Of a stretch of DNA of 64,000 nucleotides, positions 33,512 through 44,897 are shown one piece after another. Each line of letters opens with the position of its first letter. The stretch's first letter is position 1. Origin of the DNA: Neoarius graeffei (Eukaryota > Chordata > Actinopteri > Siluriformes > Ariidae); the NCBI RefSeq assembly GCF_027579695.1, contig NC_083581.1:59660200-59724199 (forward strand), read 5' to 3'. Position numbers and translations under genes: made by a program. A model generated the notes under the pieces. The model saw only the letters and a list, made by a program, of their open reading frames with translations. It was not told the origin of the DNA and ran no database searches.

Positions 33512-33634
33512 ATATCAACGAGTGCCAGGTCCATAACGGAGGCTGCCAGCACAGATGTGTGAACACCAGAGGCTCCTACTATTGTGAATGCAACCCAGGA
33601 TTCCGTCTACACGTTGACGGCCGAACGTGTATTG
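33512..33634 (+). CDS. megf6: megf6 exon: calcium-binding EGF repeat
   Basis: The 41-codon exon encodes one complete calcium-binding EGF repeat: DINEC at the start (calcium ligands), [19 protein letters not shown] (the N...Y/F hydroxylation and calcium motif), [11 protein letters not shown]. It has six cysteines. Flanks are TTTGTCTACAG and GTGAGT; both ends are phase 1, so it can be joined or skipped without changing frame. MEGF6 is a large secreted/extracellular multi-EGF protein of uncertain function. The order and wording of this and the following exons match vertebrate MEGF6 as I know it. Confidence 0.95.
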
Positions 33635-33639
33635 GTGAG

Positions 33640-35122
33640 TGATGCACAGGCTTCACAAGAGGCCAATATCACAGCTGACAGACTAGTGACTGGCCTTGGC
33701 TTAAACTTCTGGATTCTGTCACCACAATCCAAAGGCTGATTACTTTCAAAGCTGATATATGACTCCACCTTCAGCTCTGCATATGAGAAGAAATGAAAGC
33801 ACTACTTGTTTCCATACTAGCTGAATGTTTCCCACTGCTCTGTACTGTACAGCCCTTGTTATAGTCTGTTTGGGGCAGTGAGGTTGAGCAGCGTTTCATT
33901 TCATATATCTTATTTGTTCCTCAGTCAACTAATGCCTCTGATTAACAAGGTGTCAGACTATCATTTCATTCTGAGTTAACACATTACCCCACATAATGTC
34001 CAAAACTGATTCATCGTCCTTCTCTTTTGACTTAGACAGCCACCATTTTGGTCAGATTTAGACAGTGCCACACAGGGAGTCATAATTCAACTTCAGATGT
34101 TCCTAACCGCCATTCTTCGGAACCCAAGAGGAATTCTTACCCATGTGCATTTAATTACACACACGCACACAAACTTTTTCCTTCTTTGACATATTCACTT
34201 ATGGAGAATTTTTTATGACTTTCTGATGTCATTCTTAAGATGAGGATGTGGTTCACAGCTTTAATTATGACATTCTCTCAAGACTCACCAAGTTGTTTGC
34301 TATTACTGTAAAGCAGCTGTTCTTTGTTTTAAAAGTGGAATAAGAGGGCATTCATTTAAAAAAAAGTTGAGAGGTGGCCTTGATATATCCAGTTCCACTG
34401 GCTTCCATTCGCCATTCATGAATTTTGTGTGCTGGAAGCAAGCCTCTGTGTTTAAACACTTTAAAATAATAGGCATTCATCTATCTGCTGCTCTGCTGTG
34501 GGTTTGAAGCAGTAGCTGTACTGTGTCTCTGAGAGTATCTAGATGCTCCAGACTCCTCCGCTGGGAAGAGGTCTGAAGCTATTTCAGTAAATGCGAGAAG
34601 TCCAGGGCTGTGAGCCCAGGTTTATTCCAAAAGCCAGTTGTGCTGAGTGAGTGAGGGAACCAGCTGGATTCAGTTAAACCACAGAAGGATATGCTAATTA
34701 ATCACAGACTGTTGGATCATTTGGTGTGCATAATGTTCCCTGAAAAAGCTGGCAATCATCCTGCTGTCTTGTATCAGATATTCATAAAGCTTTTAAAGTC
34801 AACAGGTAGGTGCTTAATAACTCCGCTGCAAGCATATTAATTTCTTCTACAGAATGGGGTACTACTTTTTTTTTTCAACCCCTGGAACATTCTCTTATCC
34901 AGACTTCTGTTTGTAATTTGGAATACCACGAGGTATCTCTCCATCCAGCTTCAAAACACTGCCATTTTGTACGGTATGTTTGGATGCATGATACAAAGCT
35001 CACACATACCTTGTGTGCATAACAAAGGTGAACAGTCTGTTATATTGCTTTTAAGATCACACTTTCTGCATTTTCAGCACTTTCCATTACTTTCAAATGC
35101 ATGCTTAATGTCTTGTGTGTTT
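33640..35122. other. Intron-like sequence, no feature
   Basis: Part of the ~9.6-kb intron after the first clear megf6 exon. No repeats or exons recognised. Confidence 0.5.
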
Positions 35123-35420
35123 AGAATAGAATAGAATGCCTTTATTGTCACTATACACATGTACAATGAGATTAAAATTTACCAGCCTTTCAGCTGTAAC
35201 ATTTTTTTGACCGTGTAATAGCGCAAATGAATCTAGAAAATCTTTCCTGATTCCTGACACAGAAAGACTAACAGGTTGCTACCATTAGAAATAAACCCCA
35301 ACTGAAGAGCATCATTAACAAAAAGCTAATGACTGTGTAAAAACCGTGCAATAACACTTAAAAATAAATAACCACAATTGTAGTGCTAAACAATGAATAA
35401 AGAGCTAAGGGTAAAGTACA
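35123..35420 (-). mobile_element. LINE (L2-type) 3' end fragment
   Basis: The AGAATAGAATAGAATGCCTT start and GTACAATGAGATTAAAATTT block match the reverse of a teleost LINE 3' end. No coding part is attached. Confidence 0.55.
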
Positions 35421-36089
35421 GGTGTCACTGGTACAAAGCCATTGATAATTGAGCATCATACTGCCGTGATTACAGGTGTGGGCATCACAGCAGGGGGCAA
35501 AGGAGCAAACTGGTAATGTCCACACTGTATAAACACAGTGCTCTTTGCTCACACTGGCTCAACCTTTTTCAGCTTCTATTTAATGGGTTTGAACAGTGCA
35601 GTGCAGGACAGTTTACTGCATTGTTTCACCTTATTATTGTAGGTTTCAGTTCCCTCTCAGGCAAAAACATACTAAAGTCTACCATTGTTTGTGACTGCAC
35701 TAGCAAACAAAAAAAAGGTACTAAACTGCACCTATCCTTGATGCTGTAGTCATACATTTACCTTTTAATATGCGTTTTTCACCTAGACATAGTGTACCAA
35801 TACATAATTGGACTACAATTACCTTGTAGAATAAAGCTTTAAAGGTATATAATATATGAATCTTTCTAGGTTAAAGATACATACTAAAAGTAGATAAGGT
35901 GTACACTTGACGGTACAACCACAGCAAAAAGGTAAGGGACTGTTTATTTCTCTGTTTTCTGAGAATGTAGCTTGGGGACCTCAAAGACACAACTTTTCTA
36001 CCTTATGTATTTATCTTTTATCTATAGGATAGTTAATGGGTTTCAAACGTATTTAAACAAAAATAGTCCTTACAGACTAATTACATGCA

Positions 36090-36687
36090 TTAAACTAGTT
36101 TTAAAGGCACATTACATTTACATTTTCTCATGAAAGATCGTTGTCGGCTGTCCATAGTTAGCGATAATGACTGCTTCATTAGGATGCACAGAAACGCAGA
36201 TGGGCCGCGAGGCCTGCACCAGAGCGACAGAGTCGCCCACAGCAGTGGCACGAACGGCCCGGCCGAGCTGCCATGGAATGTCTGGCCTCGTGAGCTCTTG
36301 CATACTATTCTCCTCTCAGAACAAAGCACCTTGCACAGTAAGGTAAGACAAATGATGTCGTGCGTCCATCGTGTTGTCTTTCTGAACCTCCAGATCTGAT
36401 GCCAAGTGGTGCACAAAAGTGCCACAGACATGATGGGTATGGAAGTTGCCCCGCAGTGACAACTGACTTGCCGAGTGATGCCATCCATTGGCCATTTGTG
36501 TGGCTCTTCCACATGCCACCTGGTGGTGTACCATTGCCCTGTTGGGTTCATCTGCCACACTGCACCGAAAAATGCCCTGCGGCCAGCGCCTTATTGGTGA
36601 TATACTATTTAACCCATAGCTGGAACCTAGGCAGGTGCTACCACTCTGGGTGAGAGCGGACCTGGGAGCAATGGTGATTAAGGGGTA
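36090..36687. other. Unassigned block with long open frames
   Basis: Open frames of 156 and 97 codons overlap on the two strands, in sequence more GC-rich than the intron around it. I recognise no motif in either strand. The Tc1 copy at 36688-37618 sits at its right edge, so the original block may continue at 37621. It may be a fragment of an unlisted repeat. Confidence 0.4.
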
Positions 36688-37618
36688 CAGTGGTGCTTGA
36701 AAGTTTGTGAACCCTTTAGAATTGTCTATATTTCTGCATAAATATGACCTAAAACATCATCAGATTTTCACACAAGTCCTAAAAGTAGATAAAGAGAACC
36801 AGTTAAACAAATGAGACAAAAATATTATACTTGGTCATTTATTTATTAAGGAAAATGATCCAATATTACATATCTGTGAGTGGCAAAAGTATGTGAACCT
36901 TTGCTTTCAGTATCTGGTGTGACCCCCTTGTGTAGCAATAACTGCAACTAAATGTTTCCGGTAACTGTTGATTCATCATGCACACCAGCTTGGAGGAATT
37001 TTAGCCCATTCCTCTGTACAGAACAGCTTCAACTCTGGGATGTTGGTGGGTTTCCTCACATGAACTGCTCGCTTCAGGTCCTTCCACAACATTTTGATTG
37101 GATTAAGGTCAGGACTTTGACTTGGCCATTCCAAAACATTAACTTTATTCTTCTTTAACCATTCTTTGGTAGAATGACTTGTGTGCTTAGGGTCGTTGTC
37201 TTGCTGCATGACCCACCTTCATGAGGTCCTCAGAAATCTCCTTTGTTCGTGCCATGATACACTTCCACAAACATGTGTTGTAAAGATCAGACTTTGATAG
37301 ATCCCTGTTCTTTAAATAAAACAGGGTGCTCACTCCTGATTGTCATCCCATTGATTGAAAAAAACTGATTCTATTTTCACCTTCAAATTAACTGCTAATC
37401 CCAGAGGTTCACATACTTTTGCCACTCACAGATATGTAATATTGGGTCATTTTCCTCAATAAATAAATGATTAAGTTCAATATTTTTGTCTCATTTGTTT
37501 AACTGGGTTCTCTTTTTCTACTTTTAGGACTTGTGTGAAAATCTGATGAAGTTTTAGGTCATATTTATACAGATATATAGAAAATTCTAAAGGGTTCACA
37601 AACTTTCAAGCACCACTG
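36688..37618 (-). mobile_element. Tc1-like family A, copy 1, internally deleted
   Basis: Ends are inverted repeats starting CAGTGGTGCTTGAAAGTTTG, flanked by TA (36686-36687, 37619-37620). Only 931 bp remain against 1593 bp in copy 2: the middle of the transposase is missing at about 37221. The leftover frame 37209-36976 carries DNDPKHTS and [14 protein letters not shown], with Lys where family members usually have the catalytic Glu. Non-autonomous. Confidence 0.92.
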
Positions 37619-37761
37619 TAAATCCACTTTCCCCAATACTCAAGTCCTCCTGGACCTGAGACTCACCACCGGTTGGAGTTTAAAGTCAAATATGTTTCTC
37701 ATGAAAGATATTAGAGATGTTACGTTAGAGTGTCCCATCCCATTGAAAAGCAATGGTACTG

Positions 37762-38066
37762 TGTGGCAGTGGGGGCGTGGTCAAGCGTCGGTCTGTGACC
37801 GGAGGGCAGAGTCAGAGAAGGTAAGTGGCAGAATCACTGTACCTGATGTTAATGTGTTTGTGTGTCTTCCCCAGTGACCGCGCCCTATTTAAGGAGAGAG
37901 AGCAGAGGGAGCTCTCTCCCCAACCAGACGACTTGTGTGTGCGCGTGTGCGTGTGTGGCTGGGAGAGTAAAAGTTTGCACTGAAAAGTGAAAATAAAAAG
38001 AGTTTTGTGAACTCAGTTCTGGCCTGCCGTCCTTCTGTGCTCCACCCACCCATACGAACTGTCACA
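37762..38066 (+). repeat. 5' LTR of Gmr1 copy 1
   Basis: 305 bp, begins TGTGGCAGTG and ends CTGTCACA. It has a CCTATTTAAGG box (TATA-like) at about 37886. The right LTR is 10 bp longer through two short tandem gains. Confidence 0.93.
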
Positions 38067-38067
38067 G

Positions 38068-38085
38068 TGGTGCCGAAACCCGGGA
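38068..38085 (+). promoter_or_regulatory. Primer binding site, tRNA-Phe type
   Basis: TGGTGCCGAAACCCGGGA begins one base after the LTR. It is complementary to the 3' end of a tRNA whose acceptor strand begins GCCGAAA, which I recall as tRNA-Phe. It would prime minus-strand synthesis. Confidence 0.75.
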
Positions 38086-38109
38086 CCGAGCACAGAAGAG
38101 AACAGCCCC

Positions 38110-38818
38110 ATGGAGTCCTCCCCCTTCGCAGACCTGATCCACACCCTCACCACGGCCCAACAGAGCCAGCACCAGGTGCTGCTCGCCCTCCAAAAGAAGC
38201 AAGAACAACGGTTCGAGGCCCTGGTGCTGGCGCAACAGGAAGATCGTCGGGCGTTCCGAAACCTCCTCGCGTCGGCGGGGTCCACCAACTCCACCGCCGC
38301 GGGCCCTTCCCCCCCACCCTAATGAAGATGGGCCCGCAGGACGACCCCGAGGCCTTCCTCATGCTCTTTGAGCAGGTAACAGAGACCTCGGGGTAGCCGG
38401 TGGAACAGCGCGCAGCGCGCCTCCTCCCCCTGCTAACGGGAGAGGCGCAGCTGGCCACGCTACAGCTCCCCGCCGACCGCCGGCTGGCCTATGCGGACCT
38501 TCGCCGGGCCGTCCTCCAGCGTGTGGGGCGCTCCCCCGAGCAACAACATCAGCGCTTCCGTGCTTTGCGCTTGGAGGAATTCGGCCGGCCGTTCGCGTTC
38601 GGCCAGCAACTCCGGGATGCCTGCTGGCAGTGGTTGAGGGCCGACAACCGCGATGCCAAGGGACTCATCGACCAGGTGGTACTGGAGCAGTTCATCGCAC
38701 GTTTACCAGCAGGAACCGCAGAGTGGGTCCAGTGCCACCGCCCGGCGTCGCTGGATCAGGCAATCGAGCTGGCGGAGGACCATTTGGCGGCTGTCCCGAT
38801 GGCAGGACAGCAGATGAC

Positions 38819-38863
<45 letters not shown>

Positions 38864-39120
38864 CTGTGACTCCTCGCCCCATTCCCCCACCATGGAGGCG
38901 GGGGCCGGTGGCACCCCAGCTGGCCCGCCACACCCACGGTGCCCTCCCGTTTCTCCCGTCTGTGTCTGTCTCTCCCCCCCCTCAGATGAGTGAGCCCCAG
39001 AGCACTAGTGCAGAGAGGAAGCCCGGGCCGGTTTGCTTGCGCTGCGGGGAGCCGGGCCACCTCCAACAGCAGTGCTCAGTAATGGAGGTGGGCGCGATGG
39101 TTCGGATCCCCAACGCACCA
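38110..39120 (+). pseudogene. Gmr1 gag with SCAN-like region, copy 1 (broken)
   Basis: Structural protein. From ATG 38110 the frame is open to 38322, then shifts. A TAG at 38394 and a CT-repeat expansion (38823-38861) cause more breaks. Parts in order: glutamine-rich N-terminus; a capsid-like part (DPEAFLMLFEQ); a SCAN-like part at about 38553-38786 (LRDACWQWLRADN, then VVLEQFIARLP and ASLDQAIELAEDHL); and a CCHC zinc knuckle CLRCGEPGHLQQQC at 39034-39075. Vertebrate SCAN domains are thought to derive from such gag genes. Confidence 0.9.
38823..38861 (+). repeat. (CT)n microsatellite within gag
   Basis: About 39 bp of CT between the SCAN-like part and the zinc knuckle. The equivalent part of copy 2 has only an imperfect CT-rich run. 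Confidence 0.95.
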
Positions 39121-42100
39121 GGAGCCGCCCTCGATCGGGCCAGAGCGTATCGCATACCGGTGAGTGTCCAAGGGGATACATATCAGGCATTGGTGGATTC
39201 GGGTTGTAATCAGACCTCAATCTTCCTAAGCCTGGTGCAAGATGAGGCATTGGGGGGAGCACAATTGGTGAAGGTGTTGTGTGTGCACGGGGATGTTCAC
39301 AACTACCCTCTAGTGTCGGTCCACATTCTTTTTCGAGGGGAAAAATTTATAGTAAAGGGGGCGGTCAATCCTTGCCTTACCCACTCGATAATTTTGGGGA
39401 CTGATTGGCCGGGATTTGGGGAGTTAATGAGTCATCTAGTGAAGAGTGGGTCCTGCCATAGTTTAACAGGGGGAGGTCCCGGTGTCGCATTGGCGGGAGC
39501 AGCTGTCACAGAGCCGTCTACGTCATCCCTGCATCAGAGTGAGGAGCCGCCGGCTCCTCCTCTCTCTATTGGGGAATCCCTCGCGGATTTTCCATTAGAG
39601 CAGTCGCGAGACAAGACTCTGCGGCATGCATTTGACCAAGTGAGAGTAATCGATGGTCAAACGCTCCAGCCAAACGCCACCCCATCCTTCCCCTACTTCG
39701 CAATTATGAAGGATAGATTATACCGAGTGACGCAGGACACTCAGACTAAAGAGCGAGTCACACAGCTTTTGATTCCGAAGAGCCACTGGGAATTGGTATT
39801 CCAGGCGGCTCACTTTAATCCCATGGCTGGACACTTAGGGCAGGATAAAACACTAGCCCGAATAATGGCCCGGTTCTATTGGCCAGGGATTCGCGGCGAT
39901 GTCCGTAGGTGGTGTACGGCGTGCCGCGAATGCCAGTTAGTAAATCCAGCGGCCATTCCAAAAGTGCCTTTGCGCCCTCTCCCATTAATCGAGACCCCAT
40001 TCGAGAGAATTGGGATGGATCTCGTTGGGCCATTAGATCGGTCAGCACGAGGGTACCGCTTTATATTAGTTCTAGTGGACGATGCAATGCGATACCTGGA
40101 AGCGGTGCCTCTTCGCAGTATCTCAGCACGCAGTATTGCGGAAGCGCTCTTCCGCGTTATCTCCCGAGTTGGAATCCCGAAAGAGATTCTGACTGCCCAA
40201 GGCACCTCGTTTATGTCACGTACACTGAACAAACTGTATGGGTTGTTGGGTATTAAGCCGATCCGCACCAGCGTGTATCACCCATAAATGGAAGGTTTAG
40301 TTGAACGGTTCAATCGCACCCTCAAGAATATAATTTAAAAATTCGTAAGTGAGGACGCACATAATTAGGATAAATGGATCGAACCCTTGCTATGTGCAGT
40401 GCGAGTGGTCCCCCAAGCCTCCACGGGGTTCTCCCCATTTGAATTGTTATATGGGCGTAAGCCGCGCGGCATTCTAGATGTGCTGCGAGAAAATTGGGAG
40501 GAGGGACCTTCACCAAGTAAAAATGAAATCCAATATGCTATTGACCTGCACGCAAAACTCCACACACTCGCGCACCTAACTCAGGAGAATTTGCGGCAGG
40601 CCCAAGAACGACAAACCCGCCTGTACGACAAGGGTACGCGCCTTAGGCAGTTCGCACCGGGAGATAAAGTACTCATACTGTTGCCCACATTGAGCTCCAA
40701 ATTGGTCGCCAAGTGGCAAGGACCCTTTGAGGTCACACAGAGAGTTGGGGATGTTGACTATGAGGTGAGGCAAATGGATAGGGGTGGGGCGCTACAGATT
40801 TACCACCTCAATCTGCTCAAACTCTGGAACAAGGAGGTCCCCGTGGCGTTGGTGTCGGTGGTTCCGGAGAAGGCGGAGCTGAGGCCGGAGGTTCAAAAGG
40901 GAACATTGGCATCACGTACCTCTCTGGTCCCCTGTGGAGACCACCTCTCCCCGACCCAACTTGCGGAGGTTGCCCAGTTGCAGACCAAGTTTTAGGATGT
41001 GTTCTTGCCCCTGCCCGGCCGCACCAACCTCATAGAGCACCACATTGAGACGCCCCCGGGGGTGGTAGTGTGTAGCCGCCCTTACAGGTTACCCGAACAC
41101 AAGAAAAAAGTGGTTCGGGAAGAACTCGAGGCCATGCTCGAAGTGGGCATCGTCGAGGAGTCCCACAGTGACTGGAGCAGCCCGGTGGTCTTGGTACCCA
41201 AGGCCGACGGGTCGGTCCGGTTCTGTGTAGACTATAGAAAAGTCAACACGGTGTCTAAATTCGATGTGTACCCAATGCCTCGTATTGATGAGTTGCTCGA
41301 TCGACTAGGCACGGCTCACTTTTACACGACACTGGATTTAACAAAGGGTTATTGGCAGATCCCCTTGACTCCATTATCCTGAGAAAAAACGGCCTTTTCC
41401 ACACCGTTCGGCTTATACCAATTTGTCACACTTCCTTTTGGGCTGTTTGGGGCGCCCGCTACATTTCAGTGGCTGCTGGATAGGGTCCTCCGCCCCCACG
41501 CCACCTATGCGGCCGCCTACCTCGACGACATTATTATCTATAGTAATGACTGGCCGAGGCACCTCCAACATCTGAGGGCCGTCCTTAGGTCGCTGAGACG
41601 AGCGGGTCTCACAGCCAACCCGAAGAAGTGTGCGATTGGGCGGGTGGAAGTACGGTATCTGGGCTTCCACTTGGGCAATGGGCAGGTGCGTCCCCAAATT
41701 AACAAGACAGCAGCAATTGCGGCCTGCCCGAGGCTCAAGACCAAAAAGGGGGTGAGACAGTTCCTGGGGCTGACTTGCTATTATCGTAGGTTTATACCTA
41801 ATTATTCGGACGTCACCAGCCCGCTGACTGATCTCACTAAAATGGGGGTACCAGATCCAGTCCAGTGGACGGAGCAATGCCAGCGGGCTTTTTCTGAGGT
41901 AAAGGCTGCATTGTGTGGGGGGCCACTTTTACACTCCCCTGACTTTTCTCTCCCCTTTATGTTATAGACGGATGCGTCAGACAGAGGGCTGGGGGCTGTT
42001 TTGTCCCAGGAGGTGGAGGGGGAGGATCGCCCAGTACTGTATATCAGTAGGAAGCTGTCGGTGCGTGAGGGGCGCTACAGCACCATTGAAAAAGAGTGCC

Positions 42101-42300
42101 TGGTGATCAAGTGGGTGGTCCTCGCCCTCCGTTACTACCTGCTGGGACGCCCTTTCACCCTCTGTTCGGACCACGCGCCCCTCCAGTGGCTCCACTGCAT
42201 GAAGGATGCCAATGCGTGGATCACCCGTTGGTATCTGGCACTCCAACCCTTGAACTTAAGGTGATCCACAGGCTGGGGGCGCAGATGGTCGTGGCGGACT
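39121..42300 (+). pseudogene. Gmr1 pol (PR-IN-RT-RH), copy 1, dead
   Basis: Domains in order are as follows. Protease ALVDSGCNQTS (Asp at 39196). Integrase zinc-binding HHCC (His in HFNPMAGH near 39811-39834, Cys pair near 39913-39924). Integrase core with MDLVGP (first Asp, about 40018). LTAQG near 40192 has Ala where copy 2 keeps the second catalytic Asp. LVERFNR supplies the Glu. A WQGPF (GPY/F) block lies near 40716. RT begins near 41002, with TLDLTKGYWQIPL and YLDD (41518-41529), followed by RNase H. Stops at 40285, 40993, 41380 and about 41966, among others, interrupt it. Confidence 0.9.
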
Positions 42301-42369
42301 TCCTTTCCCATCGGGGGGGGTCGGCTGCAGGCCGGACGGCCACCCGGCCTGAGTCGGGCGGTGGGGGTA

Positions 42370-42684
42370 TGTGGCAGCAGGGGCGTGGTCAAGCGTTGGT
42401 CTGTGACCAGAGGGCAGAGTCAGGGAAGGTAAGTGGCAGAATCACTCCACCTGATGTTAATTAATGTGTTTGTGTGTCTTCCCCAGTGACCGTGCCCTAT
42501 TTAAGGAGAGAGAGCGAGAGCAGAGGGAGCTCTCTCCCCAACCAGACGACTTGTGTGTGTGCACGTGCGTGTGTGGCTGGGAGAGTAAAAGTTTGCACTG
42601 AAAAGTGAAAATAAAAAGAGTTTTGTGAACTCAGTTCTGGCCTGCCGTCCTTCTGTACTCCACCCACCCATACGAACTGTCACA
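42370..42684 (+). repeat. 3' LTR of Gmr1 copy 1
   Basis: 315 bp, TGTGGCAGC...CTGTCACA. The G-rich stretch GGGCGGTGGGGGTA just before it (42356-42369) is the likely polypurine tract. Confidence 0.93.
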
Positions 42685-42689
42685 TACTG

Positions 42690-43200
42690 TTTACAAACTT
42701 TTTTGAGGGTGATGAATGGCAGGGTCACTAGATATTACATTTAGTGCTGAGTGGAGATGAGCAACATGTTGATTTTTTTTTTTCCCACCAGGACCAACAT
42801 TGTCAGTATTTTACGAATGGAACAATTACCCAGTCAATTTGATTTTACTAGGCTTTAAAGAAGTGAACAGAATGGTATTTCATAGTCCCACAGAAATCCA
42901 GCAACAGTTGCAGCTGTCCAAACAATTATATGACTAATAAGATTATGTCTGAAATAGTTTTATCGCAGGATTTTATAGTAGCTTGTACATATTTCATCAC
43001 TTTAATATTGTCCTATTGGGGTGAAGATAAAATGCCAAAAACAGCCTTTTAATATTAACATCATGATTTGTAGGACACATAGTCTTTCATTATAATATAC
43101 AGTGTACAGTCCTGTCAGTGTTTATTTAAACGCTTTTTATCTAGCTAGTTATGCATTATTGGATAATCTCTGTGTGTAACTCTCACTCTGTGCTTCTCAG
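42690..43200. other. Intron-like sequence, no feature
   Basis: Resumes the megf6 intron after the retrotransposon. It ends in the polypyrimidine tract and CAG acceptor of the next exon. Confidence 0.6.
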
Positions 43201-43326
43201 CTGTGCTCTCCTGTGCTATTAGTAATGGAGGCTGTCAACATCAGTGCGTACAACTCTCTCCTGCCCACTTCCAGTGTCGCTGCAGACATAACTACCAGCT
43301 TACTGCTGATGGCAAGCACTGCAAAT
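43201..43326 (+). CDS. megf6: megf6 exon: EGF repeat
   Basis: 42 codons encode an EGF repeat without the calcium-binding start: AVLSCAISNGGCQHQCVQL, then CRCRHNYQLTADGKHC. All six cysteines are present. Acceptor TTCTCAG, donor GTAAGT at 43327, both phase 1. A V-SINE begins only 25 bp into the following intron. The position in the series and the GGCQHQCVQL wording match the second array repeat of MEGF6. Confidence 0.94.
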
Positions 43327-43351
43327 GTAAGTGCCCATCACTTGTTTTTTC

Positions 43352-43747
43352 CATCCATCCATTCATCCATCCATCCATCCATCCATTATCCGTAACCGCT
43401 TATCCTGTGCAGGGTCGCGGGCAAGCTGGAGCCTATCCCAGCTGACTATGGGTGAGAGGCGGGGTACACCCTAGACAAGTCGCCAGGTCATCACAGGGCT
43501 GACACATAGAGACAGCCAACCATTCTCACACACATTCACACCTATGGTCAATTTCGAGCCACCAATTAGCCTAACCTGCATGTCTTTGGACTGTGGGGGG
43601 AAACCGGAGCACCTGGAGGAAACCCACACAGATACGGGGAGAACATGTAAACTCCACACAGAAAGGCCCTTGCTGGCTGCTGGGCTCAAACCCAGGACCT
43701 TCTTGCTGTGAGGCAATAGTGCTAACCACTACACCACCTTGCCGCCC
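43352..43747 (-). mobile_element. V-SINE type A, just behind a donor site
   Basis: Reverse-oriented copy with a CCAT repeat tail at 43352-43387 and its head ending GCCGCCCC. It starts 25 bp after the splice donor of the 43201 exon. Confidence 0.9.
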
Positions 43748-43814
43748 CTAAAAATAAATCATGAAATAAAAAAAAATAATAATTACATGCATGTTGAAAT
43801 TTACAGCTTAAATA

Positions 43815-43958
43815 TCACTCACTCGTTCACTCACCAACTATAGTAGCTGCTTTATTCTGGTCAGTGTCATAGTGTATCCAGATTCTATCCAAGGAACACC
43901 TGGCATGACACAGGAATACACTCTGAATGGGACACCAATCCATCACAGGACACCATGA

Positions 43959-43998
<40 letters not shown>

Positions 43999-44140
43999 CA
44001 AATTCACACACTTATGCAATACCTAAGGGTAATTTAGTCCAGTTCACCTACTGGCATGTTTTTGGGAAGGTGGAGAAAACTGGAGAACCTATGGACAAGG
44101 CATTGTTTATCCCATGGTAATTGAACCACATCGACATTGA
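43815..44140 (-). mobile_element. Old V-SINE-like element with CA repeat
   Basis: Reverse-oriented. Blocks include CACTCGTTCACTCACC, GGGACACCAATCCATCACAG and TGGCATGTTTTTGGGAAGG. A (CA)n run occupies 43965-43996. It is an older variant than the type A and B copies. Confidence 0.65.
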
Positions 44141-44897
44141 TGGATTCTTTTTGGCTTCTTGCATGATATGTCATCTGTAAACTTTAATGCTAGCACAAGT
44201 TGCATGCCTTTAGTTACGCTGTAGAAAAAAAACAGAGAAAGAAAAGGATTAGAAACATTTAAATATATCCAGACTAATAATAGTGACTATGACCTCCTTC
44301 TGTTTACATTTTTGATGGATGAAAGGCTTTCTGTCTTTGAGAAAGACAGCTAAAATATCTGCTAATGCACTCGGATGTAGCTTCTCTGAGCTTCTAGCTA
44401 AGCTAAAGGCCTAGTATCTGGAAACCTATCTGGATGTCTGCGTATAGACTCTTACCACATTACTTGATATTGCTATATTGTCTTAAATTGATTCATACTC
44501 TGGAACAGTGCTATAGATAATCAAGGACTAATACACCATCTTAATAAAACGTTTCTAAAGCTCGCTGCTTAGGTCAAATTTAGTGATGACAATGATGCAG
44601 CAATAACAAATAACAAAACTAAGACTCCAGCTGAAGTAATTTTTCAGGATGGAAAACAGAGCTAAGTTGGCTGAAGTGAATAAGTATTAAATGTGTTAAA
44701 TTGCTGTGTGTTTTGGCATGCTTTGAAGTTGTTGCAATTTCCTCCAAGAAGAACTTAAATTATTCAGATTCATCTTCTTGGCAAACAAAGAGTCTGCGTC
44801 CATGTGCCTGCCAAAATGCATTTTCACTTTAGAGTCCATTGTTCCCCAGTAAACACTACCATTTTGAATTGGCTGGAGACACGCAGTTGATAATGTA
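44141..44897. other. Intron-like sequence, no feature
   Basis: Unremarkable AT-rich sequence. Confidence 0.5.

Larger units (their letters stand above)
37762..42684 (+). mobile_element. Gmr1-type Ty3/gypsy-like LTR retrotransposon, copy 1
   Basis: 4923 bp, complete in structure: LTR 37762-38066, tRNA-Phe-type primer site, gag, protease, integrase, reverse transcriptase, RNase H, a G-rich tract, LTR 42370-42684. The 5-bp target duplication TACTG flanks it (37757-37761, 42685-42689). Integrase lies upstream of RT, the order of Ty1/copia, although the domains are gypsy-like. This is the defining trait of the Gmr1 group. Several stops, a frameshift and an altered integrase residue make it dead. 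LTRs are close in sequence apart from two short length differences. Confidence 0.93.

Noticed and set aside
38692..39066. Reverse-strand frame with ER repeats in Gmr1 gag
   Set aside because: It is the translation of the CT microsatellite opposite gag.
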